A DNA stretch of 64,000 bases from Gottfriedia acidiceleris (GTDB taxonomy: Bacteria; Bacillota; Bacilli; Bacillales; Bacillaceae_G), in contig NZ_NESS01000004.1 of assembly GCF_002128425.1 (NCBI RefSeq), forward strand, positions 310,001-374,000, given 5' to 3'. Of this stretch, positions 33,781 through 44,552 are shown piece by piece. Position numbers and translations under genes: made by a program. Position 1 is the first letter of the stretch. The number at the start of each line of letters is the position of its first letter. The notes beneath the pieces are model-generated. The model had not been told where the DNA came from, searched no databases, and saw nothing but the letters and a program-made list of their open reading frames with translations.

Positions 33781-35713
33781 TCATTTGATATTCCGAAATT
33801 TAAAAAAGAATTTAAAAAATTATTATCTATATGTTTTTGCTTTAATATTTAGTGCTGCCTTGTACTTCTCATTCGTTACATTGCAGTATGACCCTTCAAT
33901 GGAAGCAACAAAAGGTTCGATTAAAGGAGGAGCTGCAATTCGCTCAGCGTCAATTTTACTTGTTGCAATCGTTTCGATTTTCCTTTTATATGCAAATATG
34001 ATTTTTATAAAAAGAAGAAGTAAAGAAATTGGTTTGTTTCAATTAATCGGAATGACTAAAAACAGGATATTTGGTATTTTAACAGTTGAAAATTGTATTC
34101 TTTATTTTAGTTCATTGATACTTGGTATCTTAGTAGGTTTTTCAATTTCAAGACTGATCATTATGATTTTATATAAAATCGTAGGAGTTAAAGCGATTGC
34201 GACTTTACATTTTTCTACACAAGCATTAGTACAAACATTAATTGTATTTGTTGTAATATACGCGTTCATTATGTTAATGAATTATAGTTTTATTAAAAGA
34301 CAAACTATTTTATCTTTATTCCGAGTAGTCTCATCGACTGAAGGAAAGCTTAGAAAGATGTCTATTTTTGAGATTTCCATTGGAGTTTTAGGTATATTAT
34401 TAATTATATCTGGCTACTTTTTATCATCAAAACTATTTGATGGTGATTTTACAACTATGACTGAACTGTTTACAGTAATGATCTGTATTTTAGCGTCTGT
34501 CATTATTGGAACTTATTTAGTGTATAAAAGCTCTGTTCGTTTTATTTTAAATATAGTTCGCAAAAAGAAAAATGGATATTTAAATATTAATGACGTTCTA
34601 TCTTTATCATCAATTATGTTTAGAATGAAGTCTAATGCCTTATTACTAACAATTATAACAACTGTTTCAGCACTAGCGATTGGTTTATTATCTTTAAGCT
34701 ATATATCTTATTATTCTGCAGAAAAGACGGCCGAGAGCCATGTCCCTGCTAATTTTTTCTTAAATAATAAGAAGGATTTACAAACTTTCACGTCTGCGCT
34801 AAATGACAATGGCATTAAATATACAGAAAAACACACTGAGGTTATTCAAGTTAATGCAAATATAAAGAATATACTCGATAATGAATTAGAAGGCATGATG
34901 AAGGATGCAGACAAGTTTCCACTTGCTGTCGTAAGTGAAAAAGCAGTTAAAGTAAACCTTTCCTCAAATGAAGCGCTATTTACTGGTTATGATGATATGC
35001 TTCAAAAATTTATGACCTTAAAGGATTCAGGGCATATTGAATTAACTAGCAGCAAGAAAACATTTAAACTAAACTATTTAGGTTTAAAAAGAGAAAAGAT
35101 TATACCTTCCTATTTCACAAATGGAGGATTTCCTACTGTCATAGTAGACGATCAAGTGTATAAAACGTTAAAACAGAATCTTGATTCTTCAATTCAAAAA
35201 GATTCTACTGTCTACAATGGGATTAATATAAGTGATGAAAAATTAATAGAAAAAGCAAATAATATTTATGTGGACCATCAATTTGATAAGAATTATCCTA
35301 ATGCTTCACGACTTGAAATCGTTAAAAGTCAGAAAGCAAATATGGGACTAATTATGTTCATCGTCGGGTTTTTAGGACTAACGTTCTTAATGACATCAGG
35401 ATGTATTTTATACTTCAAACAAATGGATGAAAGTGTTGACGAAAAACCAAATTATACAATTTTACGTAAACTAGGTTTCTCCCGTAGAGACTTATTAAGA
35501 GGCATACGTTCTAAGCAATTGTTTAATTTCGGTATCCCATTAGTAATCGGACTGATTCATAGCTACTTTGCAGTCCAATCTGGATGGTTCTTATTTGGTA
35601 CTGAAGTCTGGACACCAATGATTATCGTGATGGTTTTATATGCTGTTTTATATTCTATATTTGGTCTCCTATCCGTTCTTTATTATAAAAAAGTGATTAA
35701 AGAGGCCCTTTAA
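33770..35713 (+). CDS. ABC transporter permease, BceB/FtsX type
   Basis: Permease (647 aa) with ten transmembrane segments in an FtsX-type arrangement. One large extracellular domain (about 315-510), expected to bind the peptide, sits between segments seven and eight. [20 protein letters not shown] is the conserved cytoplasmic segment. An in-frame ATG at 33758 lacks a good site; GGTGG precedes the ATG at 33770. The target peptide, bacitracin-like or other, cannot be assigned by sequence alone. Confidence 0.9.
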   Translation: MSINHLIFRNLKKNLKNYYLYVFALIFSAALYFSFVTLQYDPSMEATKGSIKGGAAIRSASILLVAIVSIFLLYANMIFIKRRSKEIGLFQLIGMTKNRIFGILTVENCILYFSSLILGILVGFSISRLIIMILYKIVGVKAIATLHFSTQALVQTLIVFVVIYAFIMLMNYSFIKRQTILSLFRVVSSTEGKLRKMSIFEISIGVLGILLIISGYFLSSKLFDGDFTTMTELFTVMICILASVIIGTYLVYKSSVRFILNIVRKKKNGYLNINDVLSLSSIMFRMKSNALLLTIITTVSALAIGLLSLSYISYYSAEKTAESHVPANFFLNNKKDLQTFTSALNDNGIKYTEKHTEVIQVNANIKNILDNELEGMMKDADKFPLAVVSEKAVKVNLSSNEALFTGYDDMLQKFMTLKDSGHIELTSSKKTFKLNYLGLKREKIIPSYFTNGGFPTVIVDDQVYKTLKQNLDSSIQKDSTVYNGINISDEKLIEKANNIYVDHQFDKNYPNASRLEIVKSQKANMGLIMFIVGFLGLTFLMTSGCILYFKQMDESVDEKPNYTILRKLGFSRRDLLRGIRSKQLFNFGIPLVIGLIHSYFAVQSGWFLFGTEVWTPMIIVMVLYAVLYSIFGLLSVLYYKKVIKEAL

Positions 35714-35780
35714 ATGAAATGTATAAGTAAGGGAAGATTATTAAAATTTTTTCTCCTCCCTTCTACTCTATCGCATTAAA

Positions 35781-35813
35781 AATAATAGAAGCTCGAACTG
35801 AGCTTCTATTATT
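35781..35813 (+). terminator. Terminator of the Bce-type module
   Basis: AATAATAGAAGCTC (35781-35794) and GAGCTTCTATTATT (35800-35813) form a perfect 14-bp stem followed by T. Confidence 0.9.
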
Positions 35814-35866
35814 TTTTTACTTTTATGATTTATAATAACCTTATACGAATTTAAAGGTGGATCGGG

Positions 35867-36544
35867 ATGACAAAAACAATTGTTGAAAAGCTAAACTTAA
35901 AAAAATATAAAAAAGCTACCGTTTTAAATCAACCAAGTGATACAAATTATTTTACAGATTTACCACATTTTGATACGGATTTACTAAACAATCCTTACGA
36001 TCTTATATTTGCTTTTGTACTAGATATGGACTCGCTTAAAGAACTAGTTACAAAAATTATTAAGAATCACTATTTAGATAAAAATGGCTATATTTTTATT
36101 GCTTATCCTAAAAAAGGAAACAAAGTATATCCTACCTATATTCATCGTGATGATTTATTTGTAGGATTAGGTGCAGATGAGAGTGGCTATATTGGTTCAA
36201 GTTCAAGTACAATTAAATTTGCTCGAATGGTTGGGTTGGATGACGTCTTTACGGTTGTTGGATTAAAGGATGAATCTAAAACAAAAGCTACTAACTCATC
36301 AAAAGCAAGTCAATGTGTAGATGATTATATCGATATGATTCCAAACGTGGAAAAGGATTTAGAAGATTCTCCTGAATTACTTACGATCTATAAGTCTCTA
36401 ACTCCTGGATATCGTAAAGATTGGGCTCGCCACATATATAGTGCTAAGCAAGAAGCAACGAAAGCAAAAAGACGTGACGAAATGAAAATGGCCCTTGGCG
36501 CTGGTTATAAAACGATGGATTTATATCGTAGAGATAAAAAATAA
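35867..36544 (+). CDS. YdeI/OmdA family protein
   Basis: 225-residue protein whose C-terminal third (TPGYRKDWARHIYSAKQ, then KRRDEM) matches the YdeI/OmpD-associated (bacteriocin-protection, OmdA) family. The N-terminal 130 residues look like a DUF3052-type domain (FAFVLDMDSLKELV, YPKKGNKVYPT). Such two-part proteins are common in Bacillus and of unknown biochemical role. An AAAGGTGG site precedes the ATG. It stands alone with its own terminator. Confidence 0.7.
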   Translation: MTKTIVEKLNLKKYKKATVLNQPSDTNYFTDLPHFDTDLLNNPYDLIFAFVLDMDSLKELVTKIIKNHYLDKNGYIFIAYPKKGNKVYPTYIHRDDLFVGLGADESGYIGSSSSTIKFARMVGLDDVFTVVGLKDESKTKATNSSKASQCVDDYIDMIPNVEKDLEDSPELLTIYKSLTPGYRKDWARHIYSAKQEATKAKRRDEMKMALGAGYKTMDLYRRDKK

Positions 36545-36559
36545 GATTGCAAAAGTCAA

Positions 36560-36587
36560 AAATCCACAAGGAATTCCTCGTGGATTT
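36560..36587 (+). terminator. Terminator after the YdeI-family gene
   Basis: AAATCCAC and AGG (36560-36571) pair with CCT and GTGGATTT (36576-36587) around AATT, with one mismatch, then TTC. Confidence 0.65.
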
Positions 36588-36625
36588 TCTTCACTTACTA
36601 GATCATTTTAGACGGTTTCTATTCT

Positions 36626-36829
36626 TTAGCAACAACGAGTAACTTTACCACCTTTAGAATTAAAACGTGATTCTTGCGCTTCGATAAAGAACTCTTTTCT
36701 AGATTGAATTTGTTGATCAGGATGGTGTGCCTTCATATGTTCAACATATTTCTCATAGCTAGGTACACCTACTAATAAACTAATAAACTGTTTATAATAT
36801 TTTCTGAACTCCTTCATCTTATAATGCAT
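36626..36829 (-). CDS. YbdD/YjiX family CstA-associated protein
   Basis: Small protein (67 aa) that regularly accompanies CstA-type transporters. It has PSYEKYVEHMKAHHPDQ and ends GGKVTRCC, which match the YbdD/YjiX family. The frame is open further upstream, within cstA, but the family starts near MHYKMKEFRKYY, so the ATG at 36829 is chosen; an ATG at 36817 is an alternative. It overlaps the end of cstA. Its molecular role is not established. Confidence 0.85.
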   Translation of the reverse strand: MHYKMKEFRKYYKQFISLLVGVPSYEKYVEHMKAHHPDQQIQSRKEFFIEAQESRFNSKGGKVTRCC

Positions 36830-38903
36830 AATTTTTCGATTCACTTTCTTCGCGTTTAATGTACGGAGTTTCATGTAATTTTATTGGTTTATTAGACAAT
36901 ATATTTATCCAATTTCGAATTGAAGCAATTAGAACTAAAAGCACAATCACCATAAACAATCCACAAATTGTGGCATCAATGTAGTCATTTAAAATAATTT
37001 GTTTCATTTGTGCTTTACTAGCTGCCGGAGCAAGGATTTTACTAGCATCTAAACCATCTTTAAAAATTTTAGCATGCGCTAAAAATCCTATTTTTGGTAA
37101 TGAATGAAACAGCTTTTGCCAACCTGCAGTCATTGTGACGATTAATATCCAAATCGTTGGCACTAGTGTAATCCATGCATATGCCTTTTTCCCCATCTTC
37201 AGCAATATCGTTGTGCCTAGCAATAATGCAATCGCTGCAAGCATTTGATTTGCGATACCGAATAATGGCCATAAAGTATTAATGCCTCCAAGTGGATCAA
37301 TAACTCCTTGATATAGAAAATATCCCCAGCCGAAAACGCAAATAGCTGTCGCAATTAAATTTGCAGGAAGTGAATCCGTCTTTCCAAATGGCTTGTACAC
37401 ATTTCCTAAAATATCCTGTGTCATATAACGCCCAATCCTAGTTCCAGCATCGATTGTTGTTAATATGAATAAAGCTTCAAATAAAATAGCAAAATGGTAC
37501 CAAAAAGCCATTAATGCCTTACCACCTATTACTTTAGAAAACAGTGCTGCCATGCCGATTGCTAAAGTCGGTGCCCCACCAGTACGAGAAAGGATCGTTT
37601 GTTCACCTACATCTTTGGCAAGCGAAGTCAAATCATTTGGAGCTATTGTAAAACCCCAACTTGAAACTACTTGGGCCACTTGATTCACATCAGTTCCGAT
37701 TATGGCAGGTGGACTATTTATGGCAAAATATGCTCCTGGAGTTAATAAACAAGCTGCAATCATAGCCATTACTGCTACAAAAGACTCCGTTAACATAGCA
37801 CCATAACCAATAGCACGTGCATGCGTTTCACGCTCAATCATTTTAGGTGTAGTGCCAGAAGCAACTAATGCGTGGAATCCAGAAACAGATCCACAAGCAA
37901 TTGTTATAAATAAAAATGGAAATAGATTTCCGGCAAATACTGGACCTGTTCCGTCAATAAATTTTGTAACGGCCGGCATTTGTAAGTCTGGTGCTACAAT
38001 CATAATTCCAATTGCTAAAGCTAAAATCGTACCAACCTTTAAAAAAGTACTTAAATAATCACGTGGAGCTAATAGTAGCCAAACTGGAAGTACAGATGCT
38101 ATAAATCCATAACCAATTAACATAAGAGCAATCGTTTCGCCCTTAAACGTAAACATTGCCGCTAGTGTTGGACTTTCTGCTACATATTGTCCTGCATATA
38201 ATGAAAGTAGTAATAAAATCACACCAATAAAAGATCCTTCTCCTACTCGGCCAGGACGTATGTATCGCATATAAATACCCATAAAAATCGCGATTGGGAT
38301 AGTTGCCGCGATCGTAAACATTCCCCACGGACTCCCTGCAAGCGCTTTGACTACAACAAGAGCTAATACAGCTAATAAAATAACCATAATTCCTAAAATA
38401 CCTATTAAAGCGATGACCCCAGTTACTGGACCAATCTCTTCTTTAATCATTTCTCCAAGCGATTTACCATTTCTCCGTGTCGAAGCAGCTAATATGACAA
38501 AATCCTGTACTGCTCCAGCAAATACAACTCCTACAATAATCCAAATCGTTCCGGGTAAATAACCCATTTGCGCAGCTAAAATTGGTCCAACCAATGGTCC
38601 AGCCCCTGCTATCGCTGCAAAATGATGACCAAATAATACCCACTTATTCGTCGGTACAAAGTCTTTACCATCGTTATTAATTTCAGCAGGTGTTTTACGA
38701 TCTTCATCAAGTTTAAATACTTTTTCCGCAATAAACTTACTATAAAAACGATAAGCCACTGCATATGTACAAACTGCCGCTGTGAGGAGCCAAATTGCAT
38801 TAATTGTTTCCCCTCTTTTTAAAGCTAATACAGAAAAACAGAAAGCCCCAAGTACTGAAATTAATCCCCAAACTACTATTGATTTCAAAGATTTCACAAA
38901 CAA
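36819..38903 (-). CDS. cstA: Carbon starvation protein CstA
   Basis: Polytopic membrane transporter (694 aa, about 16 transmembrane segments) of the CstA/BtsT family, which takes up pyruvate or peptides during starvation. NKWVLFGHHFAAIAGAGPLV (residues 66-85) is the signature. GCGSVSGFHALVASGTTPK-like and TIDAGTRIGRYMTQD segments are also conserved. A strong AAGGAGG lies before both TTG (38903) and GTG (38897); either may be used. ybdD follows in the same operon. In relatives a LytS/LytT pair can regulate it, but none is here. Confidence 0.93.
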   Translation of the reverse strand: MFVKSLKSIVVWGLISVLGAFCFSVLALKRGETINAIWLLTAAVCTYAVAYRFYSKFIAEKVFKLDEDRKTPAEINNDGKDFVPTNKWVLFGHHFAAIAGAGPLVGPILAAQMGYLPGTIWIIVGVVFAGAVQDFVILAASTRRNGKSLGEMIKEEIGPVTGVIALIGILGIMVILLAVLALVVVKALAGSPWGMFTIAATIPIAIFMGIYMRYIRPGRVGEGSFIGVILLLLSLYAGQYVAESPTLAAMFTFKGETIALMLIGYGFIASVLPVWLLLAPRDYLSTFLKVGTILALAIGIMIVAPDLQMPAVTKFIDGTGPVFAGNLFPFLFITIACGSVSGFHALVASGTTPKMIERETHARAIGYGAMLTESFVAVMAMIAACLLTPGAYFAINSPPAIIGTDVNQVAQVVSSWGFTIAPNDLTSLAKDVGEQTILSRTGGAPTLAIGMAALFSKVIGGKALMAFWYHFAILFEALFILTTIDAGTRIGRYMTQDILGNVYKPFGKTDSLPANLIATAICVFGWGYFLYQGVIDPLGGINTLWPLFGIANQMLAAIALLLGTTILLKMGKKAYAWITLVPTIWILIVTMTAGWQKLFHSLPKIGFLAHAKIFKDGLDASKILAPAASKAQMKQIILNDYIDATICGLFMVIVLLVLIASIRNWINILSNKPIKLHETPYIKREESESKNYAL

Positions 38904-39140
38904 GCAACCTCCTTTTTCATTTATAAAAGAAAGTATATCATCAATTCAGAATTTTTTGTCAATTAATGGTAAAAAAAGTATAATAACGACATTTATACTG
39001 ATTTTAAAGTGGGATTTCTTCATAAAAGTAGACAAAAGTTGTATTGAAGTTTTCTAACAGAAGAATTTCAAGGGAAAATACAACTTTAGCTATAATAATA
39101 TTTAAGATCATTTAATACTTTTTTTAAGCAAAAAGAAAAC

Positions 39141-39168
39141 CATCCTTAACATTAAAAGTTAAAGGATG
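39141..39168 (-). terminator. Terminator of the TetR gene
   Basis: CATCCTTAAC (39141-39150) and GTTAAAGGATG (39158-39168) pair with one bulge. A T-rich run follows on the minus strand. Confidence 0.65.
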
Positions 39169-39177
39169 ATTTTCAGG

Positions 39178-40068
39178 TTATTTAACGTGTTGAATGAAAT
39201 TAATGTCGATTAGTTCATTCAGTCTTTGTAGTTCTTTTTCTCCTAGTAAGGTTTTCCCTTCGTTTAAGGATCCTAAAGCACTCTCAATTAAGTACTTTCG
39301 TGGTGTTTTTGACTGTAACAATTCGTTTTGTAAAAAGTCTAGTAACTCATTGTATTTTTGTTGTTCATCACTATTTAACACAGATTTTTTCATTATACAA
39401 ATAATACTACAAAGCTTTTGTTGAAGATTTTCTTCGGTCTTTCTTACTGGTAACCATCTATCTAATAATTCCAAATTGAATAATTGCTCACCAGATTCCT
39501 CAACATCCTCAACGATTTTTATCATTCGTTTAACACTATAGCGGACAACTTGATCCATACTAATGCTGATATCTTTAGCAAGGTCATAATATCTCACATT
39601 ATGGTGTATAATCCCTAAAAACATAATGGCACTATCTAATAAAAAATCTTTCTTTTCACTACCAAAAATGTCTAAAAAACGTGTATACACCCAATTTAAT
39701 GTCTTAAAATTACCTTCTCTTATGAACTGCTTTATATCTAAGTCATTTATATAAATTACTTCTTCAAATAGAGAAATCAATTTATTATCCCTATTTGCCT
39801 CCATTAATAAGGTAATTTGTTTAATAAAAATTTCAATATTTGAAGGGCTCTGTCCGATTAACAACTCATTTCTTTCATGTTCAAGTTTTTTATAAATCAT
39901 ATTAAATAATGCGACTACTAAATCACTTTTAGACGAAAAATAATTATAAAATGTACCTTTAGAAATACCGCTATAGTCTAATATGTCTTGAATTGACGTT
40001 GCTTGAAATCCCTTTTCAATAAACAATTCATGAGCTATTTTTACAACATGTTGTTTACGATCATTCAT
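39178..40068 (-). CDS. TetR/AcrR family regulator
   Basis: Repressor-type protein (296 aa, long for the family). The helix-turn-helix is at about residues 8-52 (FQATSIQDILDYSGISKGTFYNYF). The C-terminal region is a variable ligand domain with Glu/Leu-rich helices. It is divergent from the MFS exporter gene, whose expression it probably controls through the palindrome at 40238-40257. The ligand is unknown. Confidence 0.88.
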   Translation of the reverse strand: MNDRKQHVVKIAHELFIEKGFQATSIQDILDYSGISKGTFYNYFSSKSDLVVALFNMIYKKLEHERNELLIGQSPSNIEIFIKQITLLMEANRDNKLISLFEEVIYINDLDIKQFIREGNFKTLNWVYTRFLDIFGSEKKDFLLDSAIMFLGIIHHNVRYYDLAKDISISMDQVVRYSVKRMIKIVEDVEESGEQLFNLELLDRWLPVRKTEENLQQKLCSIICIMKKSVLNSDEQQKYNELLDFLQNELLQSKTPRKYLIESALGSLNEGKTLLGEKELQRLNELIDINFIQHVK

Positions 40069-40237
40069 ATAATCACCTTGGTTCTAGTTAATAACTGTTT
40101 AAAAAACATAGTACATTATTTTAACATTTTTAACTAGTAAATATCTGATTAGTTTATTAAAGATTTCTAATGGTTATTATAATTGCATCTAATGAATGAA
40201 TGGTATATCATATTGTGTTATATAGAAGATGGAAACA

Positions 40238-40257
40238 TAGTTCAAAAATTTGAACTA
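40238..40257. promoter_or_regulatory. Operator palindrome for the TetR regulator
   Basis: TAGTTCAAA (40238-40246) and TTTGAACTA (40249-40257) around two bases. It lies in the divergent space, 23 bases before the MFS start, in a typical place for repression. Confidence 0.65.
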
Positions 40258-40279
40258 GATGTACAAAGGAGGGGAAATC

Positions 40280-41821
40280 ATGGATCATTCCATGAATAAA
40301 TCGGTTCGTCCACCGTATGGGATTATTACAATCCTAATGATTGGGGCGTTTATTGCTTTCTTAAACAATACATTACTTAATATTGCTTTACCTTCTATTA
40401 TGAAGGATTTGGACGTTGAGCCTTCGACTGTTCAATGGCTTTCTACTGGATATATGCTAGTTAATGGAATTTTAATTCCGACTACTGCTTTTTTAATCCA
40501 AAAATATTCTGTTAGACATTTATTTATAACTGCACTACTTTTATTTAATATCGGTACTTTAACTGCAGGATTTGCACATGTATTTCCTTTTTTATTAGCG
40601 GGCCGTATGATTCAAGCTTCCGGTTCGGCTATTTTAATGCCATTATTAATGAATGTTATGCTAACAAGTTTCCCTGTTGAAAAACGAGGAACTGCGATGG
40701 GCTTCTTTGGCTTAGTAATGATGGGTGCACCAGCAATCGGACCAACATTATCTGGTTGGATCATTGAACATTATGACTGGAGAATGCTTTTCCATGTTGT
40801 TTCACCGATTGCATTGACGATTTTAATTATTGGCTTTTTCTTGCTTAAAGATAAAAAAGAAAAATCAAATAGTACCATTGACCTTTTCTCTGTTCTTTTA
40901 TCTAGTATAGGTTTTGGTGGATTATTGTACGGTTTTAGTACTGCAGGAACAAAAGGATGGGATAGTCCAGAAGCTTACGTTACTCTAATTGTAGGGGTTA
41001 TTTCATTAGTACTATTTATCTTACGTCAATTAAAACTTGATACACCAATGCTAAACTTTAGAATTTATCGCTACCCTATGTTTGCTTTATCATCAGCGAT
41101 TTCAATTGTTGTTACAATGGCTATGTTCTCAGCAATGATGCTTTTACCGATTTATACTCAAACGCTTCGAGGCATTAAACCTTTTGATGCAGGCTTAATG
41201 CTGTTACCAGGTGCCTTATTAATGGCAATTATGTCGCCAATTAATGGTAAATTATTTGATAAAATTGGCGGAAGAATACTTGCAGTAACTGGTTTAACAA
41301 TTATGACGGTAACAACTTATTTTCTAAGTAAGTTAACAATGGATACAACTTATACTCATATTATTATTTTATACTCATTACGTATGTTAGGTATGTCGAT
41401 GGTAATGATGCCAGTATCAACAAATGGTTTAAATCAATTACCTAAGCGATTTTATCCACATGGTACTGCGATGAATAATACTTTACAACAAGTATCTGGT
41501 GCGATTGGTACTGCTTTACTTGTAACAGTAATGTCAAATCGTACAGATTCAAAAGCTAAAGAACTTGCTGCTGAAGCGATGAAGCATGTGACTAGTAAAC
41601 CTACACCTGAAATGCTTGCTCAAATTAAACAAGAGATAACAATGAAAGCAATGTTAGATGGAATTAACTTCTCATTTTATGTGACTGTTTTCGTTGCGGC
41701 TGTTGCATTGGTTCTTGCATTCTTTATCAAGCGTTCAACACCAGCCGAAGACGCTGTAGTGAAGGAAAACACTAGTACTAACACAAGTACAAATTTTAAG
41801 AAAAAGTTAGCAGAGAATTAA
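40280..41821 (+). CDS. DHA2 family MFS drug exporter (EmrB/LmrB-like)
   Basis: Proton-driven exporter (513 aa, 14 transmembrane segments). TLLNIALPSIMKDLDVEPST is the start of the DHA2 signature, and GRMIQASGSAILMPLLMNVM and FFGLVMMGAPAIGPTLSGWI carry motifs A and C. The frame begins at 40259, but AAAGGAGGGG precedes the ATG at 40280. It forms a unit with the divergent TetR gene. Confidence 0.9.
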   Translation: MDHSMNKSVRPPYGIITILMIGAFIAFLNNTLLNIALPSIMKDLDVEPSTVQWLSTGYMLVNGILIPTTAFLIQKYSVRHLFITALLLFNIGTLTAGFAHVFPFLLAGRMIQASGSAILMPLLMNVMLTSFPVEKRGTAMGFFGLVMMGAPAIGPTLSGWIIEHYDWRMLFHVVSPIALTILIIGFFLLKDKKEKSNSTIDLFSVLLSSIGFGGLLYGFSTAGTKGWDSPEAYVTLIVGVISLVLFILRQLKLDTPMLNFRIYRYPMFALSSAISIVVTMAMFSAMMLLPIYTQTLRGIKPFDAGLMLLPGALLMAIMSPINGKLFDKIGGRILAVTGLTIMTVTTYFLSKLTMDTTYTHIIILYSLRMLGMSMVMMPVSTNGLNQLPKRFYPHGTAMNNTLQQVSGAIGTALLVTVMSNRTDSKAKELAAEAMKHVTSKPTPEMLAQIKQEITMKAMLDGINFSFYVTVFVAAVALVLAFFIKRSTPAEDAVVKENTSTNTSTNFKKKLAEN

Positions 41822-41845
41822 TAGTTTTAATCTCAAGTAAAAATA

Positions 41846-41874
41846 AAAGTTCAACCAGTAAATGGTTGAACTTT
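41846..41874. terminator. Terminator between the MFS gene and the xyl locus
   Basis: AAAGTTCAACCA (41846-41857) and TGGTTGAACTTT (41863-41874) form a perfect 12-bp stem. T-runs lie on both strands, so it also ends the leftward xylosidase transcript. Confidence 0.85.
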
Positions 41875-41878
41875 TTTA

Positions 41879-43483
41879 TTAGCTCTTATAAATAAAATAA
41901 TCAAAATCAGCGTGAAGACCTTGTCCAGTTGTATCCTGACATTGCATTCCAACGAATGCACCTGTAAAGAATCCTCCGCCTTGAATATAGTCATCAGACA
42001 GTTTATATGAGTATAGAGATATAGGGATAGTTGTCCACTCTTCCCCATCAAATGAATAAGAGTACTTGTAAACATTCGTTTTCACATCTACTCGAAGATA
42101 CACATATTCAATATGTTCTGGAATGATAACCTCGTTGCCTTGAAGAGGTTGATCGAACGTAAAATTATCACATGTTACTAATTCAAGAATTCTACCCTTT
42201 TCTTCATTCCAAGTAATTTGACATGAAGTCCAATTTTGAGTGTTATAATAATTGACTAAACCGGCTGATTGATGAAATGTATTTGGATTAAATGCTACTT
42301 TTGTTTCTGCAATAAAGTTAAAGTGTTGCCAACGTCTAGCTATAAATGACTGAGTAAACTTAGATGTTAATGACTCTCTTCCATAAAGACGTAGATTTCC
42401 TGGATTATCTTTTAGTGAAACGATGTTTTCACCTAATGGAATTCTCAAATTTTGAAAGTGAGGGTTTAATAATTCTGAGTTAAAGTCATCCTTCATGGGG
42501 TATTCACTTTCCCATTTTACTTCTTCTATTTTTGGACCCTCTATTTCAAGTGATGGACTATTCCCTCCTACGACATACGGCCAATCATTTTTCCACTCAA
42601 GCCTTTGAATAGCAGTTTCTCTTCCTAATGGGCAGAAACCTCTTGGGTCTAACAACGGTTGCCCTTCTCTTGGTAATGGTCTTCCTGTTAAATGCACAAG
42701 GAACCATTCATCAGTATGCGTTTGAACAATTGATGCATGTCCTGCTTTTTGAAGAGGAATTCTTGGCGCATGGAATGACGAAATTAACGGATTTTCTGGG
42801 TGTACTTCATATGGACCTTTTAACTGTTTTGATCTAGCAATTGTAGCTTGGTGATCATATTTCGTACCACCTTCTGCCGTAAGTAAGTAATAGTAATCAT
42901 TGATTTTATATAAATGCGGTGCTTCCGTCAGTTTAATATCAGTTCCTTTGAAGATAACCTCTGCTTTTCCAATAAGTTTCTGTTCTTCAACACTGTATTC
43001 TTGACATGAAATACCATAAAAATGATGATTTCCTACGCGATGATCCCAAACCATATTAACTAAATATTTTTTACCATCCTCATCGTGGAATAGCGATGGA
43101 TCAAATCCAGTGCTATTTAAGTAAATTGGATCTGACCATTCTCCATCAATCGTTTCACATGTTGCGAGGTAGTTGTGACAATCTTTCCATTGACCTTCAA
43201 CTACTTTTACATCAGTGTAAATTAACCAAAATTGTCCGTCTCGATATGATAATGCAGGAGCCCAAATTCCACCCGAATCTGGATTACCTGTCATGTTTAA
43301 TTGGCTTAAACGATTCAAAGGTCTTGATACTAAGCGCCAATTCTTTAAATCCTTTGAGTGATAGATTCCAACTCCTGGAAACCATTCGAATGTTGAAACT
43401 GCAATGTAATAATCTTCCCCAACTCGGCAAATACTTGGATCCGGATTAAATCCCGGTAAAATTGGATTACTAATTTTAGCCAT
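41879..43483 (-). CDS. xynB: Beta-xylosidase / GH43 family
   Basis: Cytosolic GH43 enzyme (534 aa) that releases xylose from xylo-oligosaccharides taken up by the ABC importer upstream. The catalytic base lies in [13 protein letters not shown] (about residue 15), with [15 protein letters not shown] and [17 protein letters not shown] further on; the C-terminal 200 residues are the beta-sandwich. The frame is open to 43504, but TGGAGGAG lies before the ATG at 43483, which is chosen. Last gene of the leftward locus. Confidence 0.92.
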   Translation of the reverse strand: MAKISNPILPGFNPDPSICRVGEDYYIAVSTFEWFPGVGIYHSKDLKNWRLVSRPLNRLSQLNMTGNPDSGGIWAPALSYRDGQFWLIYTDVKVVEGQWKDCHNYLATCETIDGEWSDPIYLNSTGFDPSLFHDEDGKKYLVNMVWDHRVGNHHFYGISCQEYSVEEQKLIGKAEVIFKGTDIKLTEAPHLYKINDYYYLLTAEGGTKYDHQATIARSKQLKGPYEVHPENPLISSFHAPRIPLQKAGHASIVQTHTDEWFLVHLTGRPLPREGQPLLDPRGFCPLGRETAIQRLEWKNDWPYVVGGNSPSLEIEGPKIEEVKWESEYPMKDDFNSELLNPHFQNLRIPLGENIVSLKDNPGNLRLYGRESLTSKFTQSFIARRWQHFNFIAETKVAFNPNTFHQSAGLVNYYNTQNWTSCQITWNEEKGRILELVTCDNFTFDQPLQGNEVIIPEHIEYVYLRVDVKTNVYKYSYSFDGEEWTTIPISLYSYKLSDDYIQGGGFFTGAFVGMQCQDTTGQGLHADFDYFIYKS

Positions 43484-43529
43484 TTTAAACTCCTCCATAT
43501 GCATCTATATAATTTATTACATTACTTTT

Positions 43530-44513
43530 TTAGTAAGCACCTTTGATAAATTCAGAAACATTCTTTTCATAGAAAAGCTCTAATTGATCCAATTCAGCTT
43601 TCGAAAAGGATTGTATACTCATTGCTTCTAAGTTTGCATTCACTTGGCTTTCGTTTCTAAATCCAGGTATTACGCATGTAATTTCCTTTTGATCTAAAAT
43701 CCATCTAAGTGCCGCACTTGCCATTGATGACCTTCCTTCAGCAATCCAGTTAATTCGATTTGCCAATTCTACTCCTTTTTTAAAGCCTAATCCTGCAAAT
43801 GTTTCTCCGATATTAAAAGCCGCTCCATTTTCATTAAAATTTCGGTGGTCATCTTCTTCAAAAACATGATCAGCCTTATACTTTCCAGACAAAAGTCCAC
43901 TAGCTAGTGGTAATCTTACAAGAACTCCAACCCCACGCTTATAAGCCTCTGGAAGTAATACTTCTAATGGCTTTTGTCTAAAAATATTAAAGATAACCTG
44001 TAAACTTTTCACATTTTGGTTTTCTAAACAAATCATTCCTTCTTCAACCGTTTCTACACTTACCCCGTAATGGCGGATTTTTCCTTCACTTTTTAAACGG
44101 TCAAGTACATCAAATACTTGTCCATCTTTTAAAATTTCAGTTGCTGGGCAATGTACTTGATATAAATCAATCACTTCACGATTTAAGCGTTTTAGACTAT
44201 CCTCACAATACGATTTAACCGCATCATATGAGTAATTTTCCGGAGAAAATATATCACCTTTTCGACAAAACTTTGTTCCGATATAAATTTTGTCCTCAAG
44301 CCCTTTTGTAGCTTTAGCCAATAGTTCTTCGCTATGACCATCACCATAAACATCTGCAGTATCAAAAAAATTCACGCCTTGATCGATTGCATATTGTAAA
44401 GATTTTAAAGCTTCAGTATCATCTGTTTTTCCCCACGCACCACCTATTGCCCAAGTGCCAAAACTAACTTCACTAATCATTAAACCTGTATTACCAAGTT
44501 CTCGATAATTCAA
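43530..44513 (-). CDS. Aldo/keto reductase
   Basis: NADP-dependent oxidoreductase (327 aa). GVNFFDTADVYGDGHSEELL contains the catalytic Asp and Tyr, YIGTKFCRKGD the Lys, and DLYQVHCP the His of the AKR fold. Within the xylose locus it might reduce xylose or arabinose or detoxify an aldehyde; the substrate is inferred from context only. No arabinose genes are near. Confidence 0.85.
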   Translation of the reverse strand: MNYRELGNTGLMISEVSFGTWAIGGAWGKTDDTEALKSLQYAIDQGVNFFDTADVYGDGHSEELLAKATKGLEDKIYIGTKFCRKGDIFSPENYSYDAVKSYCEDSLKRLNREVIDLYQVHCPATEILKDGQVFDVLDRLKSEGKIRHYGVSVETVEEGMICLENQNVKSLQVIFNIFRQKPLEVLLPEAYKRGVGVLVRLPLASGLLSGKYKADHVFEEDDHRNFNENGAAFNIGETFAGLGFKKGVELANRINWIAEGRSSMASAALRWILDQKEITCVIPGFRNESQVNANLEAMSIQSFSKAELDQLELFYEKNVSEFIKGAY

Positions 44514-44552
44514 GTAAAACTCCCCCTTTAGTGCTATTTTTAGCGTCTCATA

